A DNA stretch of 64,000 nt from an uncultured Sulfitobacter sp. (GTDB lineage: Bacteria; Pseudomonadota; Alphaproteobacteria; Rhodobacterales; Rhodobacteraceae): contig NZ_CANNBM010000005.1 in the NCBI RefSeq assembly GCF_947502895.1, positions 117,288-181,287 on the forward strand, read 5' to 3'. This document shows positions 56,492 through 64,000 of the stretch, one piece after another (position 1 is the stretch's first letter; each line of letters opens with the position of its first letter). Under the pieces are notes generated by a model. The model was given only the letters and a program-made list of their open reading frames with translations, was not told where the DNA came from and did not search any database. The position numbers and the translations under genes are program-made.

Positions 56492-57063
56492 GAAGTGCGC
56501 TGCATCTTTTCAAGCATATCCTTGTCAACCAGACGGGTGACAATCGGGTGGATCCGCAGCTCACCCGATTTAACCACCTGCCGGAAATTAGCGATCACAG
56601 CACCTGTTGTTTTCTGATCTGATGCAATCACATCCAGCAGCCAATTGATCTCGCCAGAGTTCCAGTCATCCGGTGTGAGGCGGATTGGAAAAACGCCTGC
56701 ACCAATTTGTTCACGGATTTTCTTGTCCACATCCTCCGAAACACTTGCCCAGATAGCGATACCAGTCATATCGCCTGTCGGCGCTTCGGCCTCTTTCGGA
56801 TATGCCATTGCAATGCGGTCGCGAATAAGCGGTTCCAGCACCAGCGGTGACAAGTCCGCAATTGTCTGGTGGCGGTAACGCGGCTGCGCCATCATCGCCA
56901 TGACAACTTTACCAAAGCTCTCGCGCACCTGTGCCCGCAGCGTTGCAAGCTTTGCTGTGATTTCAGGATCGCCCTGAACAGCCGCCGCATCTTGCTCTTT
57001 CGCAGCGGTATCTGCGCCGTTTTTGGTCTTTGACATGTCTTCGTCCAGTTCGATAAATTTCAT
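56488..57063 (-). CDS. HlyC-like toxin-activating lysine acyltransferase
   Basis: 191-residue protein of the RTX toxin-activating acyltransferase family. HlyC enzymes move a fatty acyl group from acyl carrier protein to internal lysines of an RTX toxin. Matching features are the catalytic His region (RYRHQTIADLSPLVLEPLI, His65), a central GIAIWASVSEDVDKKI and the block LTPDDWNSGEINWLLDVIA with Asp144 in the place of the second catalytic residue. The first 40 residues are a low-complexity extension rich in Ala/Asp/Lys. ATG 57063 lacks a clear ribosome site; an in-frame ATG at 57036 with GGACGAAGAC before it is an alternative start. It is the first gene of the RTX operon. Confidence 0.75.
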   Translation of the reverse strand: MKFIELDEDMSKTKNGADTAAKEQDAAAVQGDPEITAKLATLRAQVRESFGKVVMAMMAQPRYRHQTIADLSPLVLEPLIRDRIAMAYPKEAEAPTGDMTGIAIWASVSEDVDKKIREQIGAGVFPIRLTPDDWNSGEINWLLDVIASDQKTTGAVIANFRQVVKSGELRIHPIVTRLVDKDMLEKMQRTS

Positions 57064-57238
57064 TCAAATTATCGTTATATCGGCGGATTTTCACAACCCT
57101 AAACCTTGGGTTGAACCTGTTTTTTAACCTTTATTAACGGATATTTGGCATTTTCGCATGCCGATCTCGAGGTTTTTGAAAGATCGAACGCCTGTGCCGT
57201 AGGCGATTCGCCGCTTAGCCAAACAGACCCAAGAAACG

Positions 57239-58156
57239 CTATCGGCCTTTAATATTGACCGAGAATTTGCGCTGCGCACCAGACGGAGGGCGTGGGAACG
57301 GCGCAGCTTTGCGAACCATCGCAACCGCCGCACGGTCTAGCGCTGCGGAGCCTGAGCTGCGCGCAACAGATACATGCGATAGTCCACCACCTGACGAAAT
57401 TGAAAACGCGATCACAGCTGTCCCTTTTGCGCGAACACGCGGTCTGCTCTGCCGTGACAAGCGACGCATCACTTTACCCGGATAGCTACTGGCCGAGCCG
57501 CTTCCCGCCCGTGCCGCTGGTTTTTTTGTCTTGCCCGCAGTCTTGGCTTTGGCCTTTCTGCTATTTCCCTGAGCCACGCCCTTTTTTGAATTGCGCGTCG
57601 CATTGCCCTTGGCAGTTTGCGTTTTACGCGGGGCGGCTTTGGCACGTTCCTGCGCTAACTTTTCGGCTTTTTGCTCTGCTGCCGCTGCAAGTTGCGGGTT
57701 CTTGCCCAGCGGACGCTTTGACACCGTTGGGGCATCACTCGGCGCAGCAGTTGCAACAACCGCCTCTGTGGCAGGTGCCAAAAGTGCAGCCGGAACAGGC
57801 GCTGTCACTGGTGAAGACGCAACAACATCCGCGCTGGAGGCTGCAGTAGCTGGTTTGGGTAGCGTGGGCGCTGGTTGCGCGGCCTCGGGCACACTTGCCG
57901 AGACAGCAGGTGTCGATCGGACACTCGACACAACCTTTTGCGTCGTCAGTTTGGTTGCCTGTGCAGTAACCGGTTGAGCGGTCAGCGTTCCAGCAACCAG
58001 ATCCTCAAAGTCTGAACCAATTTGCGTCTGCATCTGCGGTCCGCCACCGCGGATCTGGACACTCTGGATCGGTGCGGCAAGCTGGGCAGCCCCCGCAACA
58101 GCACCGATAGCGATCAACAGCGATACCAGTTTAGCAGTGAATGAGCGCCCCATCAT
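57239..58156 (-). CDS. tonB: TonB-family energy transducer
   Basis: 305-residue TonB-like protein. It has a short cytoplasmic start, one membrane anchor (AKLVSLLIAIGAVAGAAQL), a long Ala/Pro/Lys-rich periplasmic spacer with a strongly basic segment (residues about 150-225), and a C-terminal TonB domain (YPGKVMRRLSRQSRPRVRAK then GTAVIAFSISSGGGLSHVSV). The start overlaps the ExbD stop by 4 bp. It should pass inner-membrane proton-motive energy to an outer-membrane receptor, most likely the BtuB-like receptor of the same locus. Confidence 0.88.
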   Translation of the reverse strand: MMGRSFTAKLVSLLIAIGAVAGAAQLAAPIQSVQIRGGGPQMQTQIGSDFEDLVAGTLTAQPVTAQATKLTTQKVVSSVRSTPAVSASVPEAAQPAPTLPKPATAASSADVVASSPVTAPVPAALLAPATEAVVATAAPSDAPTVSKRPLGKNPQLAAAAEQKAEKLAQERAKAAPRKTQTAKGNATRNSKKGVAQGNSRKAKAKTAGKTKKPAARAGSGSASSYPGKVMRRLSRQSRPRVRAKGTAVIAFSISSGGGLSHVSVARSSGSAALDRAAVAMVRKAAPFPRPPSGAQRKFSVNIKGR

Positions 58157-58542
58157 TCCAGCGCGCTCTGCGTCACGAGCATAACACGGTCCGCCCCTGC
58201 AATTCGCAACGCGCGCGTAAGTGCAACCAAATCGGCAGCAGGGAGCGATCTATCTGGTACGATACGGATAACCTCACGAGCCTCCACATCCAGTCCCGCC
58301 AGAAACGTAGCCGCATCGGTCTGGGTCTGCCCCTCATAGCTTAGGCTGCCATCGGGAAAAACGACCAAGGCATCTGGCGGCGCGCGTCCCTCCAGCTTGC
58401 GGGTTTCGACAAGTTGCAGCAAATGATCAAGCGGACGCGCTAGCGTGCCGGCCACCATGAAGAAGACCAACATCAGAAATACGATGTTGATCAGGGCGAT
58501 CGTCGGCTCCCTTTGTGGTTTGGCTTTGGCAAGGCGACGCAT
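58153..58542 (-). CDS. exbD: Second ExbD-family protein with Asn in the membrane site
   Basis: 129-residue ExbD/TolR-like protein with one N-terminal membrane segment (TIALINIVFLMLVFFMVAGT) and a periplasmic domain. In ExbD the segment contains an essential Asp in LID; here the codon is AAC and the residue is Asn19, so the proton-carrying group is missing. It lies 2 bp after the other ExbD gene and overlaps tonB by 4 bp. It may form a heteromer with the first ExbD or have a structural role. Confidence 0.82.
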   Translation of the reverse strand: MRRLAKAKPQREPTIALINIVFLMLVFFMVAGTLARPLDHLLQLVETRKLEGRAPPDALVVFPDGSLSYEGQTQTDAATFLAGLDVEAREVIRIVPDRSLPAADLVALTRALRIAGADRVMLVTQSALE

Positions 58543-58544
58543 GG

Positions 58545-58922
58545 CTATCCCCCCAAGACGGTGACGCGCAAGGCAGGGAAACTGCGCAAAGCCACCAGCA
58601 AGTCTGTCAGACGCTGGGCATCTACGCCCGACCCAAGCGAGACCAAAACGGATGTACCTGCCTCGGCTTGGGCCAGGGCGGACGTGCCAAGGCCCGCAAA
58701 ATCAAGCGCGTCACCGTTCAGGCGGAGGGCTGATACTTCAAGGTTGAGAAATAATGGTTTGGAATCCGATTTAATCGGTGTCCCAGACCCAGCAGCAGCG
58801 ATTTCTACTTCTGCGAATTTAGAAAATGTGGACGTAAGCATAAAAAACAACAGCAACAAAAAGATCACGTCGATGAGCGATGTCATCGACAACCGTCGTC
58901 GCCGTAAGCGCGCCCTAGCCAT
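58545..58922 (-). CDS. exbD: ExbD-family protein
   Basis: 125-residue ExbD. The basic N-terminus RARLRRRRLSMTSLIDVIFL leads into the single membrane helix and keeps the conserved Asp (Asp18 in LID). ATG 58922 was chosen over a longer frame because it puts the helix at the usual distance and overlaps the end of exbB by 8 bp. It works with ExbB and TonB as the proton-driven motor for outer-membrane transport. Confidence 0.87.
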   Translation of the reverse strand: MARARLRRRRLSMTSLIDVIFLLLLFFMLTSTFSKFAEVEIAAAGSGTPIKSDSKPLFLNLEVSALRLNGDALDFAGLGTSALAQAEAGTSVLVSLGSGVDAQRLTDLLVALRSFPALRVTVLGG

Positions 58923-59565
58923 GGGCGGATACCATATCTGATGTGTCCACCGTCTTGGCACCAGTCGGGTGCAGTACTGTCAGGATCGCTCTGTCCGCAA
59001 TCACGCGCTCCGCCTCCATCCGCTGCTCGAACCAGCTGAGCACCAAGGCGGTTGGCATTGCAACAACCAGCCCGACCGCGGTCGTCAGCAAGGCAACCCA
59101 TATACCCCCTGCAAGTAGTGCAGGATCAACTTGTGCACCCGCAGCCTGCATGGACTGGAAAGCTTCGATCATCCCGAGAACGGTGCCAAACAAGCCCAAC
59201 AGGGGGGCCAGCTGCGCTACCGAATCCAGAAACCTGAAACCGGATTCAAGCTGGGCAAACCGCGCCTCTGCCTCTGCTTGCAGACGTGCGCTACCCTCTT
59301 TCGCGGATGACATTGCCATGCCGACAACAGGTGCAAGATAGCTGCGCGAACGATCAAGCGCTTTGTGTGCCTCGGTTTGATTGCCGCAATCCCATGCCTC
59401 GACCGCTTCTAACAACGCCGTGTGCCGCCCGACTGCGGCCATCCAGAACTGCCAAACTTTGTACAAGCTAACGGCAAGGGTCAGCACAGCAACACACATC
59501 AAAACCACAACAACAGGACCGCCCGTTTCTGCGATTTGTTGAAGGGGTGCAAGCAAGCCGCCCAT
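58915..59565 (-). CDS. exbB: ExbB/MotA/TolQ-family proton channel protein
   Basis: 216-residue ExbB-like protein. Three membrane segments are visible: VVVVLMCVAVLTLAVSLYKV near the N-terminus and two in the conserved core (LAPLLGLFGTVLGMIEAFQS and VALLTTAVGLVVAMPTALVL). ATG 59565 overlaps the stop of the preceding gene. ExbB assembles a pentamer around ExbD and conducts protons that drive TonB. Confidence 0.9.
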   Translation of the reverse strand: MGGLLAPLQQIAETGGPVVVVLMCVAVLTLAVSLYKVWQFWMAAVGRHTALLEAVEAWDCGNQTEAHKALDRSRSYLAPVVGMAMSSAKEGSARLQAEAEARFAQLESGFRFLDSVAQLAPLLGLFGTVLGMIEAFQSMQAAGAQVDPALLAGGIWVALLTTAVGLVVAMPTALVLSWFEQRMEAERVIADRAILTVLHPTGAKTVDTSDMVSAHG

Positions 59566-59990
59566 CAACCCAATACCTCGATCCCAGTGCGCGAAGAAGG
59601 CAACAAACCCGTTTCGCACAGCGCGGGGTCGACCCCACGACAAGTGTTGGCGCCATTGAACAAAATGCGGCTTAAACCCTCACACTCAGCTTGCGGTAAA
59701 ACGAACTGGCGCACCCGAGGGCGCGCAGGCGGCAGCGCGCCGAAATCGAAGAGTGTCAGGCGGTCAACCTGACCGTTTGCATCAAACAAGACGGCCTCAA
59801 AGACGACTTGTTCAATCGGTTTCTCAAACCCGTTGGTGATCAAAAAAGACAAGGTGCACGCTCCATCCAAAGTCTGCGCTGCATTCAATTCTACCGACAA
59901 ACGACCCGCAATATCAGTTTCCTGAGCGGCAGCGAATTGTCCCCACGTGAGACAAAGCGATGTCATTAAAATAAAGGTTAGGCGTTTCAC
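59565..59990 (-). CDS. Small secreted protein of the TonB/B12 locus
   Basis: 141-residue protein with a clear Sec signal peptide (RLTFILMTSLCLTWGQFAAA). The GTG at 59990 is preferred: AGGAG lies 5 bp upstream, and the longer ATG frame would bury the signal. The mature part is a beta-rich domain with four cysteines (SFLITNGFEKPIEQVVFEAV, later PQAECEG, NTCRGV, ALCETG) that could form disulfide bonds. I do not recognise the family. The overlap with exbB suggests a periplasmic accessory of this TonB system. Confidence 0.72.
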   Translation of the reverse strand: MKRLTFILMTSLCLTWGQFAAAQETDIAGRLSVELNAAQTLDGACTLSFLITNGFEKPIEQVVFEAVLFDANGQVDRLTLFDFGALPPARPRVRQFVLPQAECEGLSRILFNGANTCRGVDPALCETGLLPSSRTGIEVLG

Positions 59991-60042
59991 ATACGCTCCT
60001 AAAGGCAGTTGGAGGACAGTCCGTGATTTGACGGGGTGAATT

Positions 60043-60720
60043 TTACGTTCCTGCATATCCTGCTTTCCCTATAAATTGCGGATGCACGTCCGCTTTCCAC
60101 TGTTGCGCACCTTCGAATGTTGCACGGTAGACAGCAGCACCCGCAGCTTCGCCCACTTCAGTATGCAACCCAGCATAGTCGGTTTTACCCGGCGGTGCAG
60201 CGACGGCGATACAATCCGTTCCGGTCCCCGTCGCTACGCCTGTAGATAGCTCAAATGCAGCGTCTATTACCGCTGTTGTACGCGCTTGGGTGGCGATGCT
60301 CATGGTCTCAATCAGGCCCGTCTGGGACAAAGGCGTATCAAGTTTGAGCGCCACATTGATCGTTCCCCAATCCATCCCGCTACGGTCCATCCGGTGACCC
60401 ACCCGTTCAGCGTTTGACAGACCTACAGTTGCCAGACACTGGGCTGTTGTTTGCCCGACAGTCACAATAGACCGACTATAGAATGTCACATCGCGTGATG
60501 TAAGGAAGGCTACTGATCCTGCGTCCCCCCGCTCTGCCAATTGCTGTGTGAACCACTCTACCACATCCAGATCACGCGGCAGATCAGCGTTGCGCACCTC
60601 GCGCCAGACGATACGATCTGACATCACGAAACCGGGACGATTAACAGCCCAGCTCAGTACCTGCATCTGCGCGCCCAGATCAAACGTCAGCCAAGGGCGC
60701 GCTAGGGTTACGTTGCTCAT
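60043..60720 (-). CDS. cbiZ: Adenosylcobinamide amidohydrolase
   Basis: 225-residue CbiZ-type amidohydrolase. Family motifs are the late GTGTDCIAVAAPPGKTDYAG and LHTEVGEAAGAAVY, plus MSIATQARTTAVIDAAF before them. CbiZ cleaves the aminopropanol linker of adenosylcobinamide or pseudocobalamin to cobyric acid so that the cell can rebuild its own form of B12. It lies directly after a BtuCDF-type importer, overlapping btuD by 4 bp, giving a coherent cobamide salvage and remodelling locus. Confidence 0.9.
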   Translation of the reverse strand: MSNVTLARPWLTFDLGAQMQVLSWAVNRPGFVMSDRIVWREVRNADLPRDLDVVEWFTQQLAERGDAGSVAFLTSRDVTFYSRSIVTVGQTTAQCLATVGLSNAERVGHRMDRSGMDWGTINVALKLDTPLSQTGLIETMSIATQARTTAVIDAAFELSTGVATGTGTDCIAVAAPPGKTDYAGLHTEVGEAAGAAVYRATFEGAQQWKADVHPQFIGKAGYAGT

Positions 60721-61475
60721 CCGACGACATCCATGGGTTGAAACACGACGCCATTATCCGTCTGCTGCAAGAAAGCAGTAATGCCAAAAGTGTCGCGCAG
60801 CAGTTCTGCGCTCAGGACGTCCAACGGGGGGCCATCAGCGGCAACCCCACCCTTGTCGATCACGACGAGGCGCGTGCAGTGACGTGCGGCCAGACCTAAA
60901 TCATGCAAAGATACCAGTACGCACCGCCCCTCGTCCGCCAGACTGCGAAAGGCGCGCATTGTTGCGATCTGATGGGCTGGATCTAGACCTGCAGTCGGTT
61001 CATCCGCCATCAACAGCGGCGTTTCCTGCGCCAGCGCACGGGCGATCAACGCGCGCGCCTGCTCACCGCCTGACAGCCGCGTGGCGTCACGTGTGCGAAA
61101 CCCATCAAGATCCATGCGCTGGATCGCCCGCTCGACCGCTGCGTGATCGTCGGCTGTAGCCCGCTGACCTGTTCCCAGATGTGGCGTGCGGCCCAACATG
61201 ACCAGCCTATGCACATCAACAGGCCAAGCGATCTCACGCGCTTGAGGCATCCATGTAGCGAATTGCGCCCGTGCCTGCGGGGTCATGTCGAGTAACGAGC
61301 ATGCGCCAACGCTATCAATCAGACCCAATGCGCCCCGCATCAGGCTTGTTTTGCCAGCACCATTCGGTCCAATGACCCCTACAAGTTCTCCCGCCGTAAC
61401 GGACAGGTTCACGCCACGCAAGATTTCGCATACGCCACGCTTTACGCCAAAGCCAGTGAGGGTCAGGATGCTCAT
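60717..61475 (-). CDS. btuD: Cobamide ABC importer ATPase (BtuD-like)
   Basis: 252-residue ATPase of the FecE/BtuD type. Walker A GPNGAGKTSLMRG, signature LSGGEQARALIARALAQ and Walker B LLMADEPTAGLD are present. The start overlaps the permease stop by 4 bp. The assignment to cobamides rests on neighbours (BtuC, BtuF, CbiZ and a BtuB-like receptor), since iron-siderophore ATPases look alike. Confidence 0.9.
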   Translation of the reverse strand: MSILTLTGFGVKRGVCEILRGVNLSVTAGELVGVIGPNGAGKTSLMRGALGLIDSVGACSLLDMTPQARAQFATWMPQAREIAWPVDVHRLVMLGRTPHLGTGQRATADDHAAVERAIQRMDLDGFRTRDATRLSGGEQARALIARALAQETPLLMADEPTAGLDPAHQIATMRAFRSLADEGRCVLVSLHDLGLAARHCTRLVVIDKGGVAADGPPLDVLSAELLRDTFGITAFLQQTDNGVVFQPMDVVG

Positions 61476-62455
61476 AAGCTGTTCAGCCGTGTTCGGTATA
61501 TCAGGTGCAGGAACAAAGGCGCCCCAACCAAGGCCGTCACAACACCCAGCTTCAGATCACCTGCAGGCAGGATTAGCCGGACTGCAATATCAGCCGTCAG
61601 CACCATAGCCGCCCCCCCCAACGTAGACGCCCAAAGCAACCGACCTGGTTGGGCGCCAACAAGGGGGCGCAACAAATGGGGCACCACGAGGCCGACAAAC
61701 CCGATTGCCCCCGCAACAGCCGTGGACGCCCCGATTACAGCTGCTGTCCCGAACACCAAACGCAAACGCAGCCCCCGCATGCCAATTCCCATCGCCTGTG
61801 CTGCATCCTCACCCAATGTCAGTGCATCCAGCCCTCGCGCTAGCGTGGCCAACAGCGCGATACCCATCACTATAAACGGCAGCGCAATCCAGACGTGCAC
61901 CATAGAGCGATCGGCAAGCGATCCCATCATCCAAAACACGATTTCGTTTGCCGCAAAGGGGTTGGGCGAGAGGTTCAGCACCAGCGAGGTTAAGGCTGCG
62001 GCCAAGGCTGAAATTGCTATGCCCGCAAGGATGAGCGTAAGCGAAGAGCCATTCGGCCCAGCCAGCAGCATAACCGCAAAAACACCAATGAGCGCGCCGG
62101 CTAAAGCGGCCAGCGGCAAACCGAAGAGAAACGCACCTGCAACCCCAGTCTGGATCGCCAACACCGCCCCCAAAGCCGCCGTTCCAGACACACCAATCAG
62201 GCCCGGCTCTGCCAGAGGATTACGCAAATAGCCTTGCATCGCAGCACCTGCCATACCCAACCCGCCACCAATCATCAGGGCGAGCAGTGCACGTGGCAGA
62301 CGGATTTCGTGCATCACCATTGCCAAAGGCCCCTCACCGCCGAAAACGAGTGCACGCAGACTCGGCACCAATGCAGTATCTGCAGGACCCACCACAAGTG
62401 AGGTCAGAAAAAGCACCGCTACCAAGCTGCAAAGAAAAATAGAAAGCCGCATCAC
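61472..62455 (-). CDS. btuC: Cobamide ABC importer permease (BtuC/FecCD family)
   Basis: 327-residue FecCD-family permease with about ten membrane segments. LPRALLALMIGGGLGMAGAA, QGYLRNPLAEPGLIGVSGTA and GAIGFVGLVVPHLLRPLVG are the conserved blocks of this family. It overlaps both btuF and btuD by 4 bp. It forms the translocation path of the importer. Confidence 0.92.
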   Translation of the reverse strand: MMRLSIFLCSLVAVLFLTSLVVGPADTALVPSLRALVFGGEGPLAMVMHEIRLPRALLALMIGGGLGMAGAAMQGYLRNPLAEPGLIGVSGTAALGAVLAIQTGVAGAFLFGLPLAALAGALIGVFAVMLLAGPNGSSLTLILAGIAISALAAALTSLVLNLSPNPFAANEIVFWMMGSLADRSMVHVWIALPFIVMGIALLATLARGLDALTLGEDAAQAMGIGMRGLRLRLVFGTAAVIGASTAVAGAIGFVGLVVPHLLRPLVGAQPGRLLWASTLGGAAMVLTADIAVRLILPAGDLKLGVVTALVGAPLFLHLIYRTRLNSL

Positions 62456-63282
62456 GGCTCTGCCTTATGTATCTCGTTGCGCAAGGCGACCATATCGCCG
62501 ACCGCCCGCAACACAAACGGCGTGCCGCAGACCCAATCGTGATCCGTCAAACTGCCTTCGAGACGGGTGCGCTTGAGCTGTGCGACAACCGGATGGTCCA
62601 TCACGTCTTCGGCACGCGAACCACCCGCATAGGGAAGACTGGTAATCACGGTATCAGGTTGCGCCAGTGCAAGTACCTCAAGCGGGAGCATACCGCCGCT
62701 TTCCAAGCCATGCTCTGCAGCAATATTGTCCAAACCTGCGCGCATCAAAATCTGGCCCGCGAGGGTCTTGTCGCCCGACGTATAGCCGTTTGCATAATAC
62801 AGCGCCGCGCGAGGCTGCGCCTCAGCATCTTTTTGAAAAGCGGAGAGATCTGCTTCATATTTCGAAACAAGAGCCGCAGCGCGCGCAGATTGACCCAGAA
62901 CGTCCCCCATACGCCTCAGCTGCGTTGACACATCTGCCAGATCATAAGTCAGGTCAAACTTCACAGTCTCGATACCCAGCCGCTCCAACATTGCAATCGT
63001 GCTGGAGGAGGTATACTGCCCTGCAACCACCAGATCGGGGCGCATCAAATAGATCTCTTCTGCAAGGCCGCTATTGGTACGGTAAGCGGCGGCTTGTGCC
63101 ACCATCGCAGAACTGCGCGGATCAGACGCGATCCGCGAGACTGATATCAACTGATCAGGAGCAGCAACCAGCATCGCGAGTTGATCTGTACACAGATTGA
63201 TCGACACCACCCGCGCAGGCTTTGCTATGGTATGTGCGGGCGCACAAAACAGTGCACCCGCAAAGCACAAGGCCCGTATCAC
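62452..63282 (-). CDS. btuF: Periplasmic cobamide-binding protein (BtuF-like)
   Basis: 276-residue class III binding protein with two lobes joined by a long helix. It starts at GTG 63282, 1 bp after the receptor stop (TGATGTG), and has a signal peptide ALCFAGALFCAPAHTIA. The N-lobe RVVSINLCTDQLAMLVAAPD and later MRPDLVVAGQYTSSSTIAML match BtuF/FepB-type proteins. A longer frame upstream would overlap the receptor and is not used. It delivers the ligand from the receptor to BtuC. Confidence 0.87.
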   Translation of the reverse strand: MIRALCFAGALFCAPAHTIAKPARVVSINLCTDQLAMLVAAPDQLISVSRIASDPRSSAMVAQAAAYRTNSGLAEEIYLMRPDLVVAGQYTSSSTIAMLERLGIETVKFDLTYDLADVSTQLRRMGDVLGQSARAAALVSKYEADLSAFQKDAEAQPRAALYYANGYTSGDKTLAGQILMRAGLDNIAAEHGLESGGMLPLEVLALAQPDTVITSLPYAGGSRAEDVMDHPVVAQLKRTRLEGSLTDHDWVCGTPFVLRAVGDMVALRNEIHKAEP

Positions 63283-63283
63283 A

Positions 63284-64000
63284 TCAGAACTTTGCACTGA
63301 TGCCAAAGAAGGCCGAACGGCCAGGCTGGTTGAAGCCGCCTGCGGTTTCATAGTCCTCATCGAATACGTTCTCGACGCGCAAATACAGGTCAGCCGTGTC
63401 GCTGACGCTATAAGTAGCACCGACTCCTACCAGCGTATAATCACCCACTTTGTTATCAGCAGGCGCAAAGGCACTTGGTACAACATCGGCCACATGACGG
63501 ATATCAGCGTAGGCGCTGAAACGGTCGGTGATTGCAGCCTGAACCCCGACCACTGCGTCATGGCGCGGGGTACGTGTCAGGCGGACACCGTCCGTTTTCG
63601 CGTCCGTGTAGGTATAGCTCCCGAAAACCGTTACGCGATCACTCACATCATATTCGCCCGATAGCTCAAGCCCTTGAGAAGTCGTTGTACCCGCAACTTG
63701 GTTATAGCAGCCAAATCCACTGCCGCAGACATCAGATCCACTGTCAAAATCAATCAGATCCTCAATCTCGGTACGGAAAAGGGTCGCTTTTACAAAGCCG
63801 CGATCATAGGTTTTCTCGACACCCAACTCAAAGCTGAGGCTGGTTTCGGGCTGCAATCCTGCATCGCCAAAATCGCTGAAGCGTTCAAACAGTGAGGGTG
63901 TCCGAAAGCCAGTACCCAAAACAGCGCGGATCGCCAGATCCTCACGCGGTCGCCAGACCGCGGCCAGACGGCCCGTCGCTTTGCCCCCGAAATCGGAGTT
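63284..64000 (-). CDS. btuB: TonB-dependent outer-membrane receptor (BtuB-like), N-terminus outside window
   Basis: C-terminal 238 residues of a TonB-dependent receptor beta-barrel. The frame is open to the last base of the window. FRTPSLFERFSDFGDAGLQP followed by alternating amphipathic strands, the family repeat LRVENVFDEDYETAGGFNQP and a terminal Phe (ISAKF) for barrel assembly are visible. As the first gene of the btuFCD-cbiZ operon it most likely binds cobalamin or other cobamides. A B12 riboswitch would lie upstream, outside the window. Confidence 0.88.
   Translation of the reverse strand, partial: NSDFGGKATGRLAAVWRPREDLAIRAVLGTGFRTPSLFERFSDFGDAGLQPETSLSFELGVEKTYDRGFVKATLFRTEIEDLIDFDSGSDVCGSGFGCYNQVAGTTTSQGLELSGEYDVSDRVTVFGSYTYTDAKTDGVRLTRTPRHDAVVGVQAAITDRFSAYADIRHVADVVPSAFAPADNKVGDYTLVGVGATYSVSDTADLYLRVENVFDEDYETAGGFNQPGRSAFFGISAKF

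Noticed and set aside
57064..57238. Hairpins such as GGCG-att-CGCC and GGCAT/ATGCC downstream of tonB as a terminator
   Set aside because: Stems are short and not followed by a T-run in the direction of transcription.

Overview
The window looks like a chromosomal segment of a marine alphaproteobacterium of the Roseobacter group (Rhodobacterales). I infer this from the moderate GC content, the tripartite TRAP and Pot-type ABC transporters, a CbiZ-type cobamide salvage locus with its own TonB/Exb proteins, and a very large type I secreted RTX protein. No rRNA, tRNA or CRISPR array was seen.

Layout. (1) 1-11.3 kb, plus strand: a catabolic cluster with two tandem sulfatase-family hydrolases, a cupin, a DctPQM TRAP transporter whose dctP carries an in-frame TAA, a kynurenine-formamidase-like esterase, a flavin reductase, an acyl-AMP/CoA ligase, a nitronate monooxygenase-like enzyme and a Rieske oxygenase. 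Together they suggest uptake and stepwise oxidation of an unidentified organic, perhaps sulfated or amidated aromatic, compound. (2) 11.3-17.7 kb, minus strand: a yeast-type cytosine deaminase, a NodB/PuuE-type deacetylase, a four-gene spermidine/putrescine-type ABC transporter and a LysR regulator. (3) 17.7-20.1 kb, minus strand: PRPP synthase, a phosphoribosyltransferase and a BtpA/SgcQ-like TIM barrel protein. (4) 20.3-23.6 kb: a small decaying accessory patch with a ParDE-type toxin-antitoxin pair, an IS3-family transposase remnant, two broken YeeE/YedE-type membrane genes, a monohaem cytochrome c lipoprotein and a small unknown protein. (5) 23.9-26.0 kb, plus strand: an HSD10-like dehydrogenase and a PhzS-like FAD monooxygenase.

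(6) 26.0-57.1 kb, minus strand: one type I secretion operon that fills almost half of the window. In transcription order it encodes a HlyC-like lysine acyltransferase, a probable DUF4261 protein, a 43-residue small ORF with a strong Shine-Dalgarno sequence, a giant exoprotein of about 8838 residues, a PrtD-type ABC exporter and a HlyD-type membrane fusion protein. The giant protein combines an N-terminal AHH/HNH-like putative nuclease, RTX repeats, a DLDGDG calcium module, tandem-95/cadherin-like repeats, an embedded M10 (serralysin-like) metalloprotease preceded by a cysteine cluster, and a C-terminal RTX secretion region. This is the most unusual system in the window.

(7) 57.2-64.0 kb, minus strand: a cobamide uptake and remodelling operon of BtuB-like receptor (cut by the window end), BtuF, BtuC, BtuD and CbiZ, followed by a small secreted protein, ExbB, two ExbD proteins and TonB. 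The second ExbD has Asn in place of the usual membrane Asp.
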